Assembly: GCA_001643675.2 (NCBI GenBank)
Contig: LSRY02000043.1
Coordinates: 465,001 to 529,000 of the forward strand
Direction of reading: 5' to 3'
Source of the DNA: Monocercomonoides exilis
Taxonomy: Eukaryota; Preaxostyla; Oxymonadida; Polymastigidae
Length of the DNA stretch: 64,000 nucleotides
Below, in pieces: positions 12,101 through 24,667 of this stretch. A model generated the notes under the pieces. That model was not told where the DNA came from, did not search any database, and saw only the letters and a list, made by a program, of their open reading frames with translations. The translations under genes and the position numbers were made by a program. Each line of letters starts with the position of its first letter. The first letter of the stretch is position 1.

Positions 12101-15100
12101 CGCATTAATAACATCAAAAATTGATTGTCAACTGACAAATATAATTTTTTCTGTTCCATTGACAAAGTCTGAAAATGTTAACTGCATGATATCTGTTGAG
12201 GCTGGAACTTTCTTGATGAGTTATTGTGGTCTGAAGATGAGAAATGAACAAGAAAGTCTCAACTGTTGCGTATTTACTGTAACTTCGGGGTCAATGAAAA
12301 TGCATGAATTTGAAGCTTCTTCCATAAGAATTGAAGGAAATCCACTTATTTCACTTGAAGGAAATGATACAAGATATGAAGCCGATCGAATGTTACTCAC
12401 AAATGTGTCGACAACAAGTTGCAATGGGATTATTGAAGTTTCTGACAAAGCATCCCTCCGCATTAAAAATTCAATATTCACTTCTCCTTTGGAGGCTGTG
12501 AACAGTTGTGTTCTTTTTTGTGAATCTTCATCTTCAATTGAGCTCGTGAACAATACGTTGAGCAATATTTCAAGGTCAGATTGCAATGGAGGTGCAATAT
12601 GTGTTAGCATAATTGACAGAAGCGTTCTTTGTATTGATGAATGCACATTTTCATTTTGCGCAAGCAATCGTGGAAACGGAGGTGGAATATGTGTTAATCT
12701 ATTGGGGGATTCATCTCTTGAAATAGGTAATTCATCTTCAAATAAAAACAATGGGCAAATGATAAATTGTGAAGCAAGTGAAGATAATCAAGAAGCATTT
12801 GGGCTTGGGGGTGGGATATACCTAGATATAAAAGAAGGTTCTGGACAGTTTTCTTTTGATAAACTATTGTTTGACAGTTGCAATGCAAGACATGGAAGCA
12901 ACGTGTTTGTCTCTGCTCAAAATCTGTCAGAAAAGATAAATAACATGACATTGAAATTTCAGCTGACTACTTTAGGTTTTCATTCTGTAGAAGGCTTTGA
13001 AAATGCAACAACAGGAGATATATTTGCTATTCCTCTTCTTGTGTTTTTGTGGAACAATTTCTCTTTTCCTGTTCATGTTGGTGGAAGCTCAAGTGGAGAT
13101 TTTAGCAAATGTGGACATTATGAGGTTCCGTGCTCAACAATAGAGCATGCAGTATTGTTGAGATGTGGAGAAGAATCTCGGGACATTGAATTACATCACC
13201 CTTTTTCGTTAGATCACGAGCTGAAGTTAGATCGATATCCATGGAAAATATCAATCTCTGATGAAGAGAAAAGGATTTGCGTGATGTGTAACGAAGAAGT
13301 TCGCCAACAAGGAATTATTGAAACCTCAGTAAAAACAACCATGAAAAATCTTCATTTTCAGGTTTCATCAACTTTAGAAAATTATACATCCTTGATTTTA
13401 TGTGTTAAATCTTCACTATCATTGATTGATTGTCGAATTCTTTGTTCAGAGAGAGAAACGAATGTACACAGTTCATTTCTTATTGTTCAAAGCGGTATTT
13501 CTTCACTCGAAAATTTTGTTATTGATGGAATTAATTTTGATGGGGCATCTGGTTTTATAATTGAGAATGAGGGAACATTTTTGATGAATTCATCTTCCAT
13601 TCAAGAATACGCATCAACTGAAAAAGGAATTATTGAATTTTCTTTCGGAAAAGAAATTATCATAGAAGGATGCAATTTTTCTTTCGTGGAAACGAGAAAA
13701 GGTGATGGATCCGTGATAAAATGCTCTGTTGGCGATGAAGCAAGTGCTATTTTTTATTCCATAAATGCAAGTTCTTGTGAAACAGATGAAGGAAATGGAG
13801 GAGTGATTGCTGCTGAGCTACAAGAAGGAAGTACTTTTGCTTGCGGAAGAATTGACACAACAACAAATATTCAGAAATGTGCATCACGAGAAAAGAATTT
13901 GATAGGTGGAAATGGGGGAGGTATTTGGATTTCAATAAATAGCGAGACTTGCACAGTGAAAATGACAAGCATTGAATTTGGCGTTGGAGAAGAGGGAAAT
14001 ATTGCAACAAATAATGGGGAAAATATATTTTTATTAGGAGAGGATTTAACAAAGCTGTCAATAGATCAATGGATAAAATTAAATATTAGTACAAATCCTG
14101 AAGATCATTCAAAATACATTGGAAAAGATAGAAGCAGAATGCAGATTGTACCAATTGTATCATTCATGCATGAGTGGTGCAAGCCTGCATTTGTCGGAGG
14201 GACGGAGGAATTTTATTACCCAACGTGCGGTTTCTATTTTTATCCATGCTCAAGCATACAATATGCAGTTTCTACAAAGTTTGGAAATGAAAGAGCTGAT
14301 CTGACTTTGCTGAAGCAATTTAAATTTAAGGATTGTACAAATTTTGATTCAAAACCCGTATATATTAATGGGGAAAATGAAGGATTAGAAATAGAAGTAA
14401 TGGGTACTATTGAAGGAACAGGAAATGGACTTTTGGAGATTAATATTCCAGTAACTGTATCAGAAATTGGATTTTCTTTGCCATCGCGATTCAACAAGCC
14501 ATCAATAAACACAATTTTTTTGTGTGAAACCTCAACTTTGGTACTAGAAAATAGTTTTGTTTCGGCAAAAGATGAAAATGTGATGTATTGCTTTATTAAA
14601 GTAATGGGAGGAATTTTGACAATCAGAAAATTTGAGATTGGCCCCATTGTGTTTAAGTCAAGCAGTGTAATTGTTTTTGAAGGAGCAGAATCCAACGGAA
14701 ACATGACTGAAATGGATTTTAAAGAGGTTCAGATAATTGAAGGTAACTCCTTGATATGGATGAGAAATGGAATTGTTAATTTAACTAATTGCACAATGCA
14801 AAAGACGATTCAGCAAGATAATAATGGAGTGCGTATCGAAGAAGGCTGTTCTGTTGAAATGGAAAACAGTACTTTTTCGCAAATGAAACGGGATAGAGGA
14901 AATGGAGGAGTTGTGAACTGTGTTGTTGGAAATGGTAAAACAGTTAGAATCGAGAACTGCACATTTTCAAATGGTAGCACAGGTTCTGGAGAAAGAGGGG
15001 GAGGCTTATTTCTTAATATCAAGGAAAGCAGTTCGTTTTTGTTCAACAGAAACGACATTAACTGGTGCTTTACACCCTCTGAAAGTGGATATGGAGGTGG

Positions 15101-18100
15101 AATTTACGTTAGATTTGATGTAATGCTTAAAAACTATTCGATGAAGAACTTAAGTTTTAGAGAAAATGTTGCATGGAGAGGAAAGGATATTTTTGTGGTT
15201 TGTGCGGCTCCACGAATAGTAATTAATCCTTTGTTGTGGAATGGCACAAGTTCAGAAACTGAAGATGAGGATGCAAGGAGGCGCTTGTGGGTTGTTGATG
15301 ACGAACCCGCTTTATTGATCGACAGATCACTGTTTTATTATCTTTATCCAACAACAGATGAGATACTGTTCGTTGATAAAAGTGGTTCGGCTGAAATGAA
15401 CTGTGGATTCGAGGATACGCCCTGTATAAACGTGGAACTGGGGCTGAAAAAAATGAATGAAGAGAAACTGACAATTCAAATTCAGAAAGAGGCAGAGTTA
15501 AATGGAATAATTAACCGAAATGGTTCTTCCTTGACAATTAGAGGAAATCAGACAAAGGTTAGAATGGAAATAGGCCAAAACGGGCATTTGGAGCTAACAA
15601 ATGGAACTTTGAATACGGGACTAACCCTGAGCAAGCTACAAGTTGGAGTGCCAGAAAACTCAAAGGAATCTGAGCTTCTTGCTGTATGCATTGGGTTGGC
15701 TTCTATCACAAATTGTGAGTTTTTGATACTTGCACGTAGCTATTCTTCCACAAATGTGCAGATTGCATCTGTGAAAGGAGGAGAATTACACATGACAGAT
15801 ACATTAATTCAAGGAATATCATTTACAGCAAAGAAAGGAGTATTTTTCGTTGAAAATGCAAATATGCAAATTGAATTAACATCTTTTAGAAATATTACTT
15901 CTGAGAGTGACAGTTTAATTGCTGGATATGTTGAATCAATTATTACTCTAAAAATGGTTGATCTTGATGAATGCAAGCTATTAAAAGGAAGCATTTGCTC
16001 AGTTGGAAAAGGAAATATCGAAATAACGAATTCTTCCAGTTTTTCAGGTTTTGAAAAAACTTCAAGAGATGGAGGAATGTTGAGGTTTGAAGGGAAAGGT
16101 CAAAATAAAATGATTCTTAAAAATACAAGCGTGGAAAATTTTAAATTAGATGGAGAAAATTGCAAAGGAGGTGGGGCATTTCTAATTCTGGATGATGATT
16201 ACAATAATTGTTTTCAATTCTCAAATGTAACATTTACAAATAATTCTGCCAGTTTTGGGGGAGATTTGTTTGTTACATGTAATGATCTCAATTCCACAAT
16301 CATTTCTGAAAGATTTCTCCTTGAACTGTTTGATGAGTTTGGATCTCAAATAATAAACATGGTCGGAATGGACAAAGCGAATTATTCAGAAAGCCCAGTT
16401 GATTTATATATGCTTTTGGTTAAAAGGGTGTCTGATTGTGTGTATGTGTCACAAATAAATGGGATTGATGTCCAAGGATGTGGCGAGTTATTAACCCCTT
16501 GTTCCACAATCTGGAGTGGTATTGATCATCTCAGTGATAGTGTAACAGAGGAAAATCCTAAGGTAGTATTATTGGATTTTGGAATTGTAAAAGAATGCTA
16601 TGATCTCCAGAAAAAAATTTCCATTATCGGTGAAAAAGAAGATGAAGATTCTATTTGCGAAATTTCGGTAAATGATACATTACCAACAGAAGCACGAGAA
16701 AGCATAATAAATACAAAGCAAAGATTTGAAATGGAAAGATTAATGATAAATATCCCTTCGATGTTGGCTTCAAATCCAACATTTTTATTACAGTCAACTG
16801 ATAATTTTATTGGACTCGCAAAATGTTCGTTTGCTTGTCACGCAAAAGTTTGTATAAAATATGGATTGGTTAGAAAAATAAATGGAGAAATAGAAATGAA
16901 AATGTGCAATATTTCTTGCTTATGCTTTGAATCTACTCCATTTGTTTTTAGCTCATCTGTGATTCTAAATGAGTGCCACTTTGATGAAGTGGAGTCTCCA
17001 ACATGTCAAGATGGGGGAGTATTACACATTAATTTATCACAAAGCCAAACTGCTACATTAAATAAAACCTATTTTACAAATTGTCAATGTTCTTCAATTT
17101 TCGGAAAAGGAGGAGCTGCATTCATTCTATGCAACGAATCAGAATTTTCATTGCCATTTTATTTCAATTCTTCATTTTTCGATAGCAACTGTGCATTTAT
17201 TGGAATGAATGCGTTTATTTTAAGCTTTGATTTGAACACATCAGTGACGTCAAATTCATTTGCATTTGACTGGAATTCGTTTAAAGGAGAAAATAATCTG
17301 TTTGTTGGCAGTGATAAAGTTCATGAGGAAGTTGATTTGTTCTTGTTTTTAGATAAATTTCAAAATGAGTGCATCAGAATATCTTCTGGTGGATATGATG
17401 TGATGAGATGCGGAGATGATAATTTTCCGTGCAGAAGTTTCTGGAAAGGCTATTATCAATTGATAGAATCAACAAATCAGAAAAAGATTGTGATTGAAGG
17501 GGAAACAAAAGTTGAGAATTCTTTTGATTTGAGAAACATAACAATTGAATCATCCGATGCATTCTCAAAAACAGAGAAAATCGGAAAACTGAGTTTTGGA
17601 TTTCTGCAAGAAGGGATTGAATCATATTTATTGAATTATGGCAGCTTAAATTTTGTATTAATAAAATTTGAGATATCTCAAGAGGTGGATAGTGTTGCTT
17701 CTTCATTAATCACAAACAAAAACGGAGAATTAGTTGTTGAAAGCTGCTCATTAGGTTGCTTTATCGAATTCTATACAATTTTTTATTGCTCATTTTGCTG
17801 CATTTATGGAGGATATGCAAATATTTGTGATTTCACTGCTGAATCAATGAATGTTGGAAAAGGGCTAATTATTGTTGATAGTTCCTCATTAGGATGCTTA
17901 ATAGACAGCACTCGATTGCTTTCTTTGAATGTTTCTTCTTCAAGTTTGATCGAAGTCCGCAATTCTGATGAAATAGATGGAATTCACAAATTTAATAATA
18001 TTGGAACTGTAAAGTTAGGGATTGGAAATTGTTTGATATCGAATGTGATTGAAAAGGATAATGAAGCATGCGTGCTAGGCACAAACACTCCTTATGGAGT

Positions 18101-21100
18101 TGAATTGAAGATGAATGGATCTGTGATTGAAGATGCAAAGGCTATTAATAGCCAAGAAGGTGGAGGAGTTTATTTTAGATTGAATTCCGGAGGACTTTTC
18201 AGAATGGAGAACAGTACAATTACAAGGAGCTGCTGCTCAGATACGGGATATGGAGGAGGAGTTTATCTGGAAAGTCAATTAACAGATAAACTGAACTTTT
18301 TATTTTTTAAAATGATTTTCAGCGGAAATACTGGTGGTTTTGGGAGAGACGTATTCGTTAGCTGTGTGAATATTGCTAACCAGGTCAATGAGTCTCATTT
18401 TATGTTTGATTTGCGTGAAGACCATTTTATTCGGCAAAATGCAATTTTTGGTAAGGATGTCACAAAATATATTAATGTTGTTGATTTACTAGATTTTATA
18501 ACAATCTTTCAAGCAGATACAATCATCGTTAGTTCATTTGAGACAAATAATGGGAGTGACACAAGGCAATGCGGAAGCCACTCTTTGCCGTGCTTGTCGA
18601 TCGATTATGGTATAAATCATCTGACAAATGATTATTTGAGTCGCATGATTGTGGATACGAAATCTTTAATAAACGGAGAAATGTCTCTCGAAGAAATGAC
18701 TCTTTCATCAAAAACAAAAAATCAAGCTGAAGTTCAAATAGTTCCAATAACATTGTGTGATAAGGAAAATATTATAAGAACAATCAATAGTGTATCGATT
18801 GAATACATAAAGTTTATTATTTGCGATTCATTGACTGCAGGACATAATTCACTTATTTCACCTGAAAATGGAAAAGTGGAACTATTTTGCTGTTCATTTG
18901 TTGGAAAAGGAAATGAACCGAAGAGTAACATAATATTTCCCTTTCCAGTGATTCTTCTGAAAACAGGTGATTGCATCATGAACAACTGTTCTATTGAAAA
19001 TTTGGAATTTAAATATCAACTATTAATGGCAGATTCAGAAACGTCTTTGATAATGAATGCCTGCTGTATTCAGAATGTAACTTCAGAACAATCTCCAATT
19101 GAATCTTATTTAGCATTGGTGACTCTTTTTTCAACAAGGATTAGCAATGTATTAGTAAAAAACAATAGCATCAACTCAATTATATCTGTTTCAACAAGTC
19201 CGAGATTTATTGTTGAAAACTGTTCATTAACTAATGATTCAGTTCTTTTCCTTATAACAGCCAGGAATTGTATGGACACAAAAATTGAATCGGGCTTGTT
19301 TGAAGGAAATCTCTTTTCAAAGAGTGAGGAAGAAAAATTGTACCAAAATAGCAAAATCAAAGAACTATGTCAATGGAATGAATCAATTGTTGAATTGATA
19401 AATAGCACTGAAAAGATGAAGGATACTATAATCAAGAATTCTGAAAAAGGAGGAGTGAGCATCGAAGAGGGAGATGTATGGATTTCAAAGTGTGAATTTA
19501 TCAACAACGGTGCTGGAGCGGAAAAATATCCATCGGCTCGGAAAAATATTGCATGCAGCGAAAATGGAGTTTTGTTAATTGAGAGCTTGAAAGGGGGGGA
19601 TGGTGCAAAGGAAAACAGCTCACTGTGGATTGCAAACAGTGGATGCTCCCTGCAGGGGATTGTAGACGAACGGATATCCGCTTTGTTCATTCCTATTGTG
19701 GAAAGTGTGGAAATAAAAGCAGATGCCTGGGCAGGAGATAAAGGAGAAGAAAGAGAAGCAATTATAAGAGGGCAAGTTCTGATGCCATGCAACCTGTGGA
19801 TGAGAGTGGAGAAATGGAATGGAGCCGATGATGCTGCAATCTGGCATGAAGTGATTGAAGAAAGCGGTTATGTGTCAGAGAGAGAAGTGCAAGGCAGAGT
19901 TCGATGGCAGGATCTTGGAGGTGGAGATGATTTGGCAGAGGTGCGTATTGGGATAGAGTTTGGAGAGATTGAGGAAAGTGGAGCGCGACAGCATACAGAA
20001 TGCTTTGTGGTGAAGAACAGGAGCGAGCAGAAGAGCTTTGGGGATGAGAAAATAACAGAAGGAGCACAAAGCCCAAATGCATCATGGTCAGTTATTGTTT
20101 GCATCGCAGTAGTAGTAATTCTTTTAATAACATTGATTATATTTATAGTCCGATGGAGAAAGCAAAAGAGAAGAACAGAAGAGCTGGAAGTGATTGTTGA
20201 AGATACAGTGAAGAAGGATCCGAAATCGTTTGAGATGGTGACGATGGAGATGTCGCCTGAGGAGCAGTGGAGGAGGGCAGAGAGGGAGGCAGAGAAGAAG
20301 AGTGAGGAAAGGATTAAGAAGAGAGTGTATGAGAGGAATATGGAACATTCGGAGTCATCAGAACATCTTCTATCTGAGAGTGGCTCAACAGAATATATTT
20401 TGGGGAGAGACTCAGACAAGATCCCAGAGTGGGTGCTTGAGAAGGTTGATGAAAAGGAGATCGAGGAGGAAACAAGAAAGAGAACACCATCACCATCTAT
20501 TTCATCCACTTCAACAACTGACACTTCAGACACAGAATCCACTTTTGTTCGATCAGAGAGTCTGTGTCCAACCACTTCATCCATGTCGAATCTGGTGGAT
20601 GCAATGGCCTGTTCGTCAGTGTTTGAAAAGCTCATTGTGGACTTGAGGGATTCGCTGTTCATGTTGCTTCATGGAAGGAATGAGAAGAAGGAGATGGCGA
20701 TTGGTACTCTGAAAGAAAGAGAACAAACAGCTGCCCAGATCCTGTTCTGGGTGGCCAATCTTGCTCTCCACTCATTTGACGAAATGAACAATCCTCTTTC
20801 ATCTCTTGCCAACCTCAGCCCTCACATCGTGCTGTTTTCTGAGCACATGGTGATCTGCATTGCCCTCCACTCCGACTGCTCCTCAGGCTCAGACACTTCA
20901 TCCACTTTTTCTTCCACCTCGACAATTGTCACCTCTTCCTCAGATTGCTCAGCCATCAACAAGAAAGGCCAAGGCTCACCACCACCACCTTCATCAGCAT
21001 TTGAGGATGAGGATGACAACCGGAAAGAGTGTCTGCGGTGGAAGGCGCCAGAGCTGCTGATGAACAAAGATCTGGGATCCACAAAGAAGACAGTTGTGTT

Positions 21101-21425
21101 CTCGATTGGGATGATGCTGTGGGAGAGTCTGACGCTGGAGATCCCGTTTGGGGAGTATGAAGCAGAGGTGGCGGGGATGTGGCTGAAAGAAGGAAAGCGG
21201 CCGAAGACGGGAGGGCTGGAAGGGAGCAGGCTGGAAGGGCTGGTGAAAGGGTGCTTTTCGCAAGAGGCGAGGGACAGATGCACTCTGACAGATGTGAAGC
21301 GGGTGCTAATTGGGTTGTTCCCGGCCGGGACAGTCATGCTCACAGTGACCGATGCGATTGGGCTGGAGGAAGGATCAGGAAGCTACAGGAAATACAGCAG
21401 GTTCAGTGGGGAAGGAAGCAACTGA
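9189..21425 (+). CDS. Giant beta-helix repeat receptor with C-terminal pseudokinase (one in-frame TGA)
   Basis: Predicted type I surface protein of about 4,078 codons. The ATG at 9189 starts a signal peptide (MKISVILLVRFIIACII). The ectodomain is made of right-handed parallel beta-helix (pectin-lyase-like) modules rich in Asn/Ser/Cys/Gly. Eight modules are bounded by a CG-x(5)-PC-x-(T/S/N)-(I/V/F) motif, seen near 10,874, 11,905, 13,110, 14,225, 15,401, 16,480, 17,408 and 18,568. A single transmembrane helix lies at 20091-20150, followed by a basic, Glu-rich juxtamembrane region. The cytoplasmic end has late kinase landmarks: RWKAPELL (APE), VFSIGMMLWE and a terminal RCTLTDVKRVL helix. The catalytic loop reads NLSPHIVLF, so HRD and DFG are absent and it is probably a pseudokinase. 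A TGA at 12036-12038 interrupts the frame with no frameshift, so this may be a young pseudogene, a readthrough gene, or have an unusual 51-nt intron there. Ligand and role are unknown. Confidence 0.7.
20229..21070 (+). repeat. 842-bp block identical to 31306-32147
   Basis: Base-for-base comparison of the two blocks shows no difference over 842 bp. Two mismatches follow (21071 and 21078), then about 50 identical bases, then clear divergence. The block covers the juxtamembrane Glu-rich region through the first half of the pseudokinase. Upstream sequence of the two genes is only distantly similar. Confidence 0.93.
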
Positions 21426-22242
21426 GAAGGCAGAAATTAAAGTGAGCGTGATTCTGACGGATGAGCATAACAATGTTTGAAAATGGAATGTGGAAGAAAA
21501 GAGAAACGGGAAAAGAAGAGGCTGATGGAATTTGTCACACAAGATTTCACAGATAGAAGATCCATTGAAGAAGCATTGGAAGCAAATGAATGGATGGATT
21601 GAAGCCGTTCCTTTTTGTGTGACAAATGTGGTGAGATGCCCTTCATCACGCACAATTGCGACATCTACTTGATTTATCTGGCTCTCTTTTCTTTTCTTTC
21701 TTTTATTTTTTCCTTTATATTTTTTGTTGTGAAGAAAGGATTTCTTCTACGTGCCTTTTCTTCTATTGGCTGATTCATGGCATTTGCATGCACGTGCCAC
21801 ATACACTCTGCATTTCAGCACATGTCTATTTTTGAGGCATTGGCTTTCTTCCAAGTTGAATTATGTTATTAATAGTATTTTTCATTTCAAAGAAATTCAC
21901 CAAAAAAATGATTCAAAATCGGGAGAAAAAATCAATCAAGAAAGCACGATTATGATTCAATAAAATTCTATGTTTTAACTAAATATAAATTCTATTGTTG
22001 TTTCAATTTAAAATCAAATAATAATTTTATATTTGTTAATTCAATACTTGGATTTATGATGATATTAGAAGCAATATTCCACACTTTTTTGGATGTTATT
22101 TAATTGTTTGACTGTTAGCATACAAACAAAAGTGTTTCTGAAAAATCACTGAAAAAAAAAAATTCTTATTCATTTTAATAAAATTCAACAAGCCAATTTG
22201 TGATTATATTTTTTATTGAAAAAACAGGATAGTTATTTGTAT

Positions 22243-22861
22243 TAAAGGAAAGAGTGGACTTAACCGACACCCTTAAATTAACATCCATAATCATTTTCCC
22301 AACATATTAAATGATAAATATTTAATATGGGTGATTATTTTTGAAATCATAACTTTTTTCGGGATGCTGATTATTTTGATAATTCATTGTCAAAGAGAAT
22401 CAATTAATCTTTGAAATGAAAAAATCATTTCAATTGTGTCAAAAGCCAATATTTGATGAAAATGGAATACAAAGATTGTCTTTATAGGATTTATCACTTT
22501 CCTGTGTCCATTTATCAATATTCAAAACGATATTATCAAATCGAATTTTTTGTTCAAAAAAATATGATTTCAAAAATAATCATCCATATATTCTAATTTT
22601 ATTTAGAAAAATAACTATATTCAAATATTAAAAATCATCTTCTTTCTTATCATTTATTTACAAAAATAATTAGATTTTCTAGGAAAACCCTAACTTTTTT
22701 TTTTACCTTTTCTTAACCATAGCAAATAAAACGCGAAAACAATTAGTCGTATAACACTAAAAAATCTTCAATGCAGAGATTGTTTAAGAAAAGAAATAAC
22801 ATAAATATGGATGTAATGAGTGTTATCAAAATAGGTGTCGATTGATTCCACTTTTACCGTG
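22243..22861. mobile_element. Possible degenerate MITE
   Basis: The left end near 22249 (AAAGAGTGGACTTAACCGAC) matches the reverse complement of sequence near 22835-22858 imperfectly. Inside, 22327-22353 and 22564-22590 form a second inverted match around TGATTATTTTTGAAATCATA. The element is diverged and its borders are uncertain. Confidence 0.3.
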
Positions 22862-23521
22862 TTAAAAAATTATTATTAAAATAATTTTTAGTCTGTTCGC
22901 GTGTGAAAAAGTTTTCAAAAATAGCAAGCAAAAGTGTTTGTGCACATGACCTTTCGTTAGCACTTCATCAAAAGAAATAATTGTTTATCATCGAAACTTT
23001 ATTGCTATCATTTCCGAGCATTTATTGCGTAAAAGAAACGGAATAAAAAAATTCACACAAAATTTAGTGAGATTGCGTTCATAATTATTTCAATCTGAAA
23101 ACCAATATGAATATATTTCACTTGATTCTGATTTTTTTAAAAGAGAAAAAAATATCTTTTTTTTTTAATATCACATATTTGTCACATTTTAAAATTCACT
23201 CAACCGACATCGTTGAATTCCCTACAAATATTTCAAAATTTGCATTCAAAATTCAAAGTTCTTGAACCATGATAATATCAATAAATTCAGAAAGAAATGA
23301 TAAATATCAGCATTATAGGAACTTAAAAATTTTATGGTAAATTATGAATATGACAAACGATTATCAACACTTTTCTCAAAATGATTATTTTCTTTTGTTT
23401 TTTTTGAATGTTTTTCGAATGAATCAATTCTCTTAATTGCTATTTATTTCTTTCCTTTCAAAAATGAAATAAATTTCACCTGTGTGATTGTTTCAAAAAT
23501 CAAACCATTTTTACTGAAAAT

Positions 23522-23776
23522 TGGGTAATTCTTTTTGAAAAGTCGCAAATATTCAATTAATCCTGAGAAATATAGAAGCCTCCATTTAAATAAGAAATGA
23601 TTTTTGATGAAAGCGAGCACCAAGTAAAAAAACAGAATAATCTCTTTTTGTGAACATGAAATTGAAAGAATAGTTTTGTTTTTTGACAGATCAGTTTTCA
23701 ACATTGATCAAAATGGAGGCTTCTATATAAATCAGGATTAATTGAATATTTGCGACTTTTCAAAAAGAATAACCCA
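23522..23776. mobile_element. Foldback/MITE-like element, 255 bp
   Basis: A left arm at 23522-23587 and a right arm at 23711-23776 are reverse complements over about 66 bp with only a few mismatches, separated by 123 bp. The arms begin TGGGT(A/T)ATTCTTTTTGAAA. No coding capacity is visible, so it would be non-autonomous. It directly abuts the pentanucleotide repeat at 23774. Confidence 0.7.
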
Positions 23777-23828
23777 AATAAAAATAAAAATAAAAATAAA
23801 AATAAAAATAAAAATAAAAATAAAAATA
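23774..23828 (+). repeat. Pentanucleotide-type (AAATA)n repeat
   Basis: About nine copies of an ATAAAA/AAATA-type unit sit directly between the two inverted-repeat elements. Confidence 0.85.
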
Positions 23829-23838
23829 TACAAATATA

Positions 23839-24239
23839 GTTAGTGTTAATAATGGTGGACACTTTCAATGACTGTGCACAGTTGCATTATCTCAACAACC
23901 GTTGATAGTTTCATTTCAACAATAAGCACAATTATTCCCTTATTGAAAACAAACTTATGAGTCATACAAAAATGAAACAAGTTGCTTACGAGAATAAAAA
24001 ACCTACCATTTAAAATAACAGAGAAATCCGGAGAATCTTATTTCTCCGAGTTTCTCTGAAATTTTTAAGTTATTATTATAAAAATTCATTGAGTTGGATG
24101 AGTGATTAAAACAATTTATTTTTGTTTATATTCATTGTAGGAATAATTGTGAAAATTATCGAAATGCAACTATGAATGGTTGTTTTGAAAATTCCACTGT
24201 CCACAGTTATTGAAAGTGTCTACCATTATTAACACTAAC
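23839..24239. mobile_element. MITE-like element, 401 bp, with long terminal inverted repeats
   Basis: The outer 38 bp of each end (23839-23876 and 24202-24239) match as inverted repeats with two mismatches, starting GTTAGTGTTAATAATGGT. Weaker inverted similarity continues inward for about 100 bp on each side, including a shared CACAATTATTCC. No open reading frame is seen. A target-site duplication is not obvious. Confidence 0.7.
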
Positions 24240-24667
24240 AATAAACACAAAGTTTTAAGTTTTTAAAAATGAACACGAAAACAGAAAAGAGAAAACGGCA
24301 AGAATTGTTAATTTGTTTAGACAAATATTTTATTTTCATAAAAGAACATCAAAAAACTTATTTATGGGACGAAATATTTTGCTTCATGAATTTTGTTCCA
24401 ATCTCCTCAAACAAATATTTTTCTCATTTTTTTTAATTTTTCCGTGTTTTTTTGACACGTGAAACAAAGACTAATAACAATAAGGTTGAAGAAAAAGGTT
24501 GGAACAAATCGTTGTTTTTTCACTAAACCTGAAATTTCATCCCATATTATTTTCTCACACATAAATTTGAACCCATTATTAATATCACTAACTGTTTTCA
24601 AGACATCGTTTTTTTTTTCTAACTTCATCAAAGGAATTTTTCATACAACATTCAAGTGAAAACAAAA

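Larger units (their letters stand above)
21426..24667. other. Intergenic region with inverted-repeat elements
   Basis: AT-rich DNA between the two receptor paralogues. An AATAAA near 21960 is a possible poly-A signal for the upstream gene. There are no credible genes. At least two, perhaps three, inverted-repeat (MITE-like) elements and one pentanucleotide repeat lie here and are listed separately. Confidence 0.6.

Noticed and set aside
20124-20662. Antisense frames over the pseudokinase region, repeated at 31152-31739
   Set aside because: Identical in both paralogues only because the DNA is identical; they have no features of their own.
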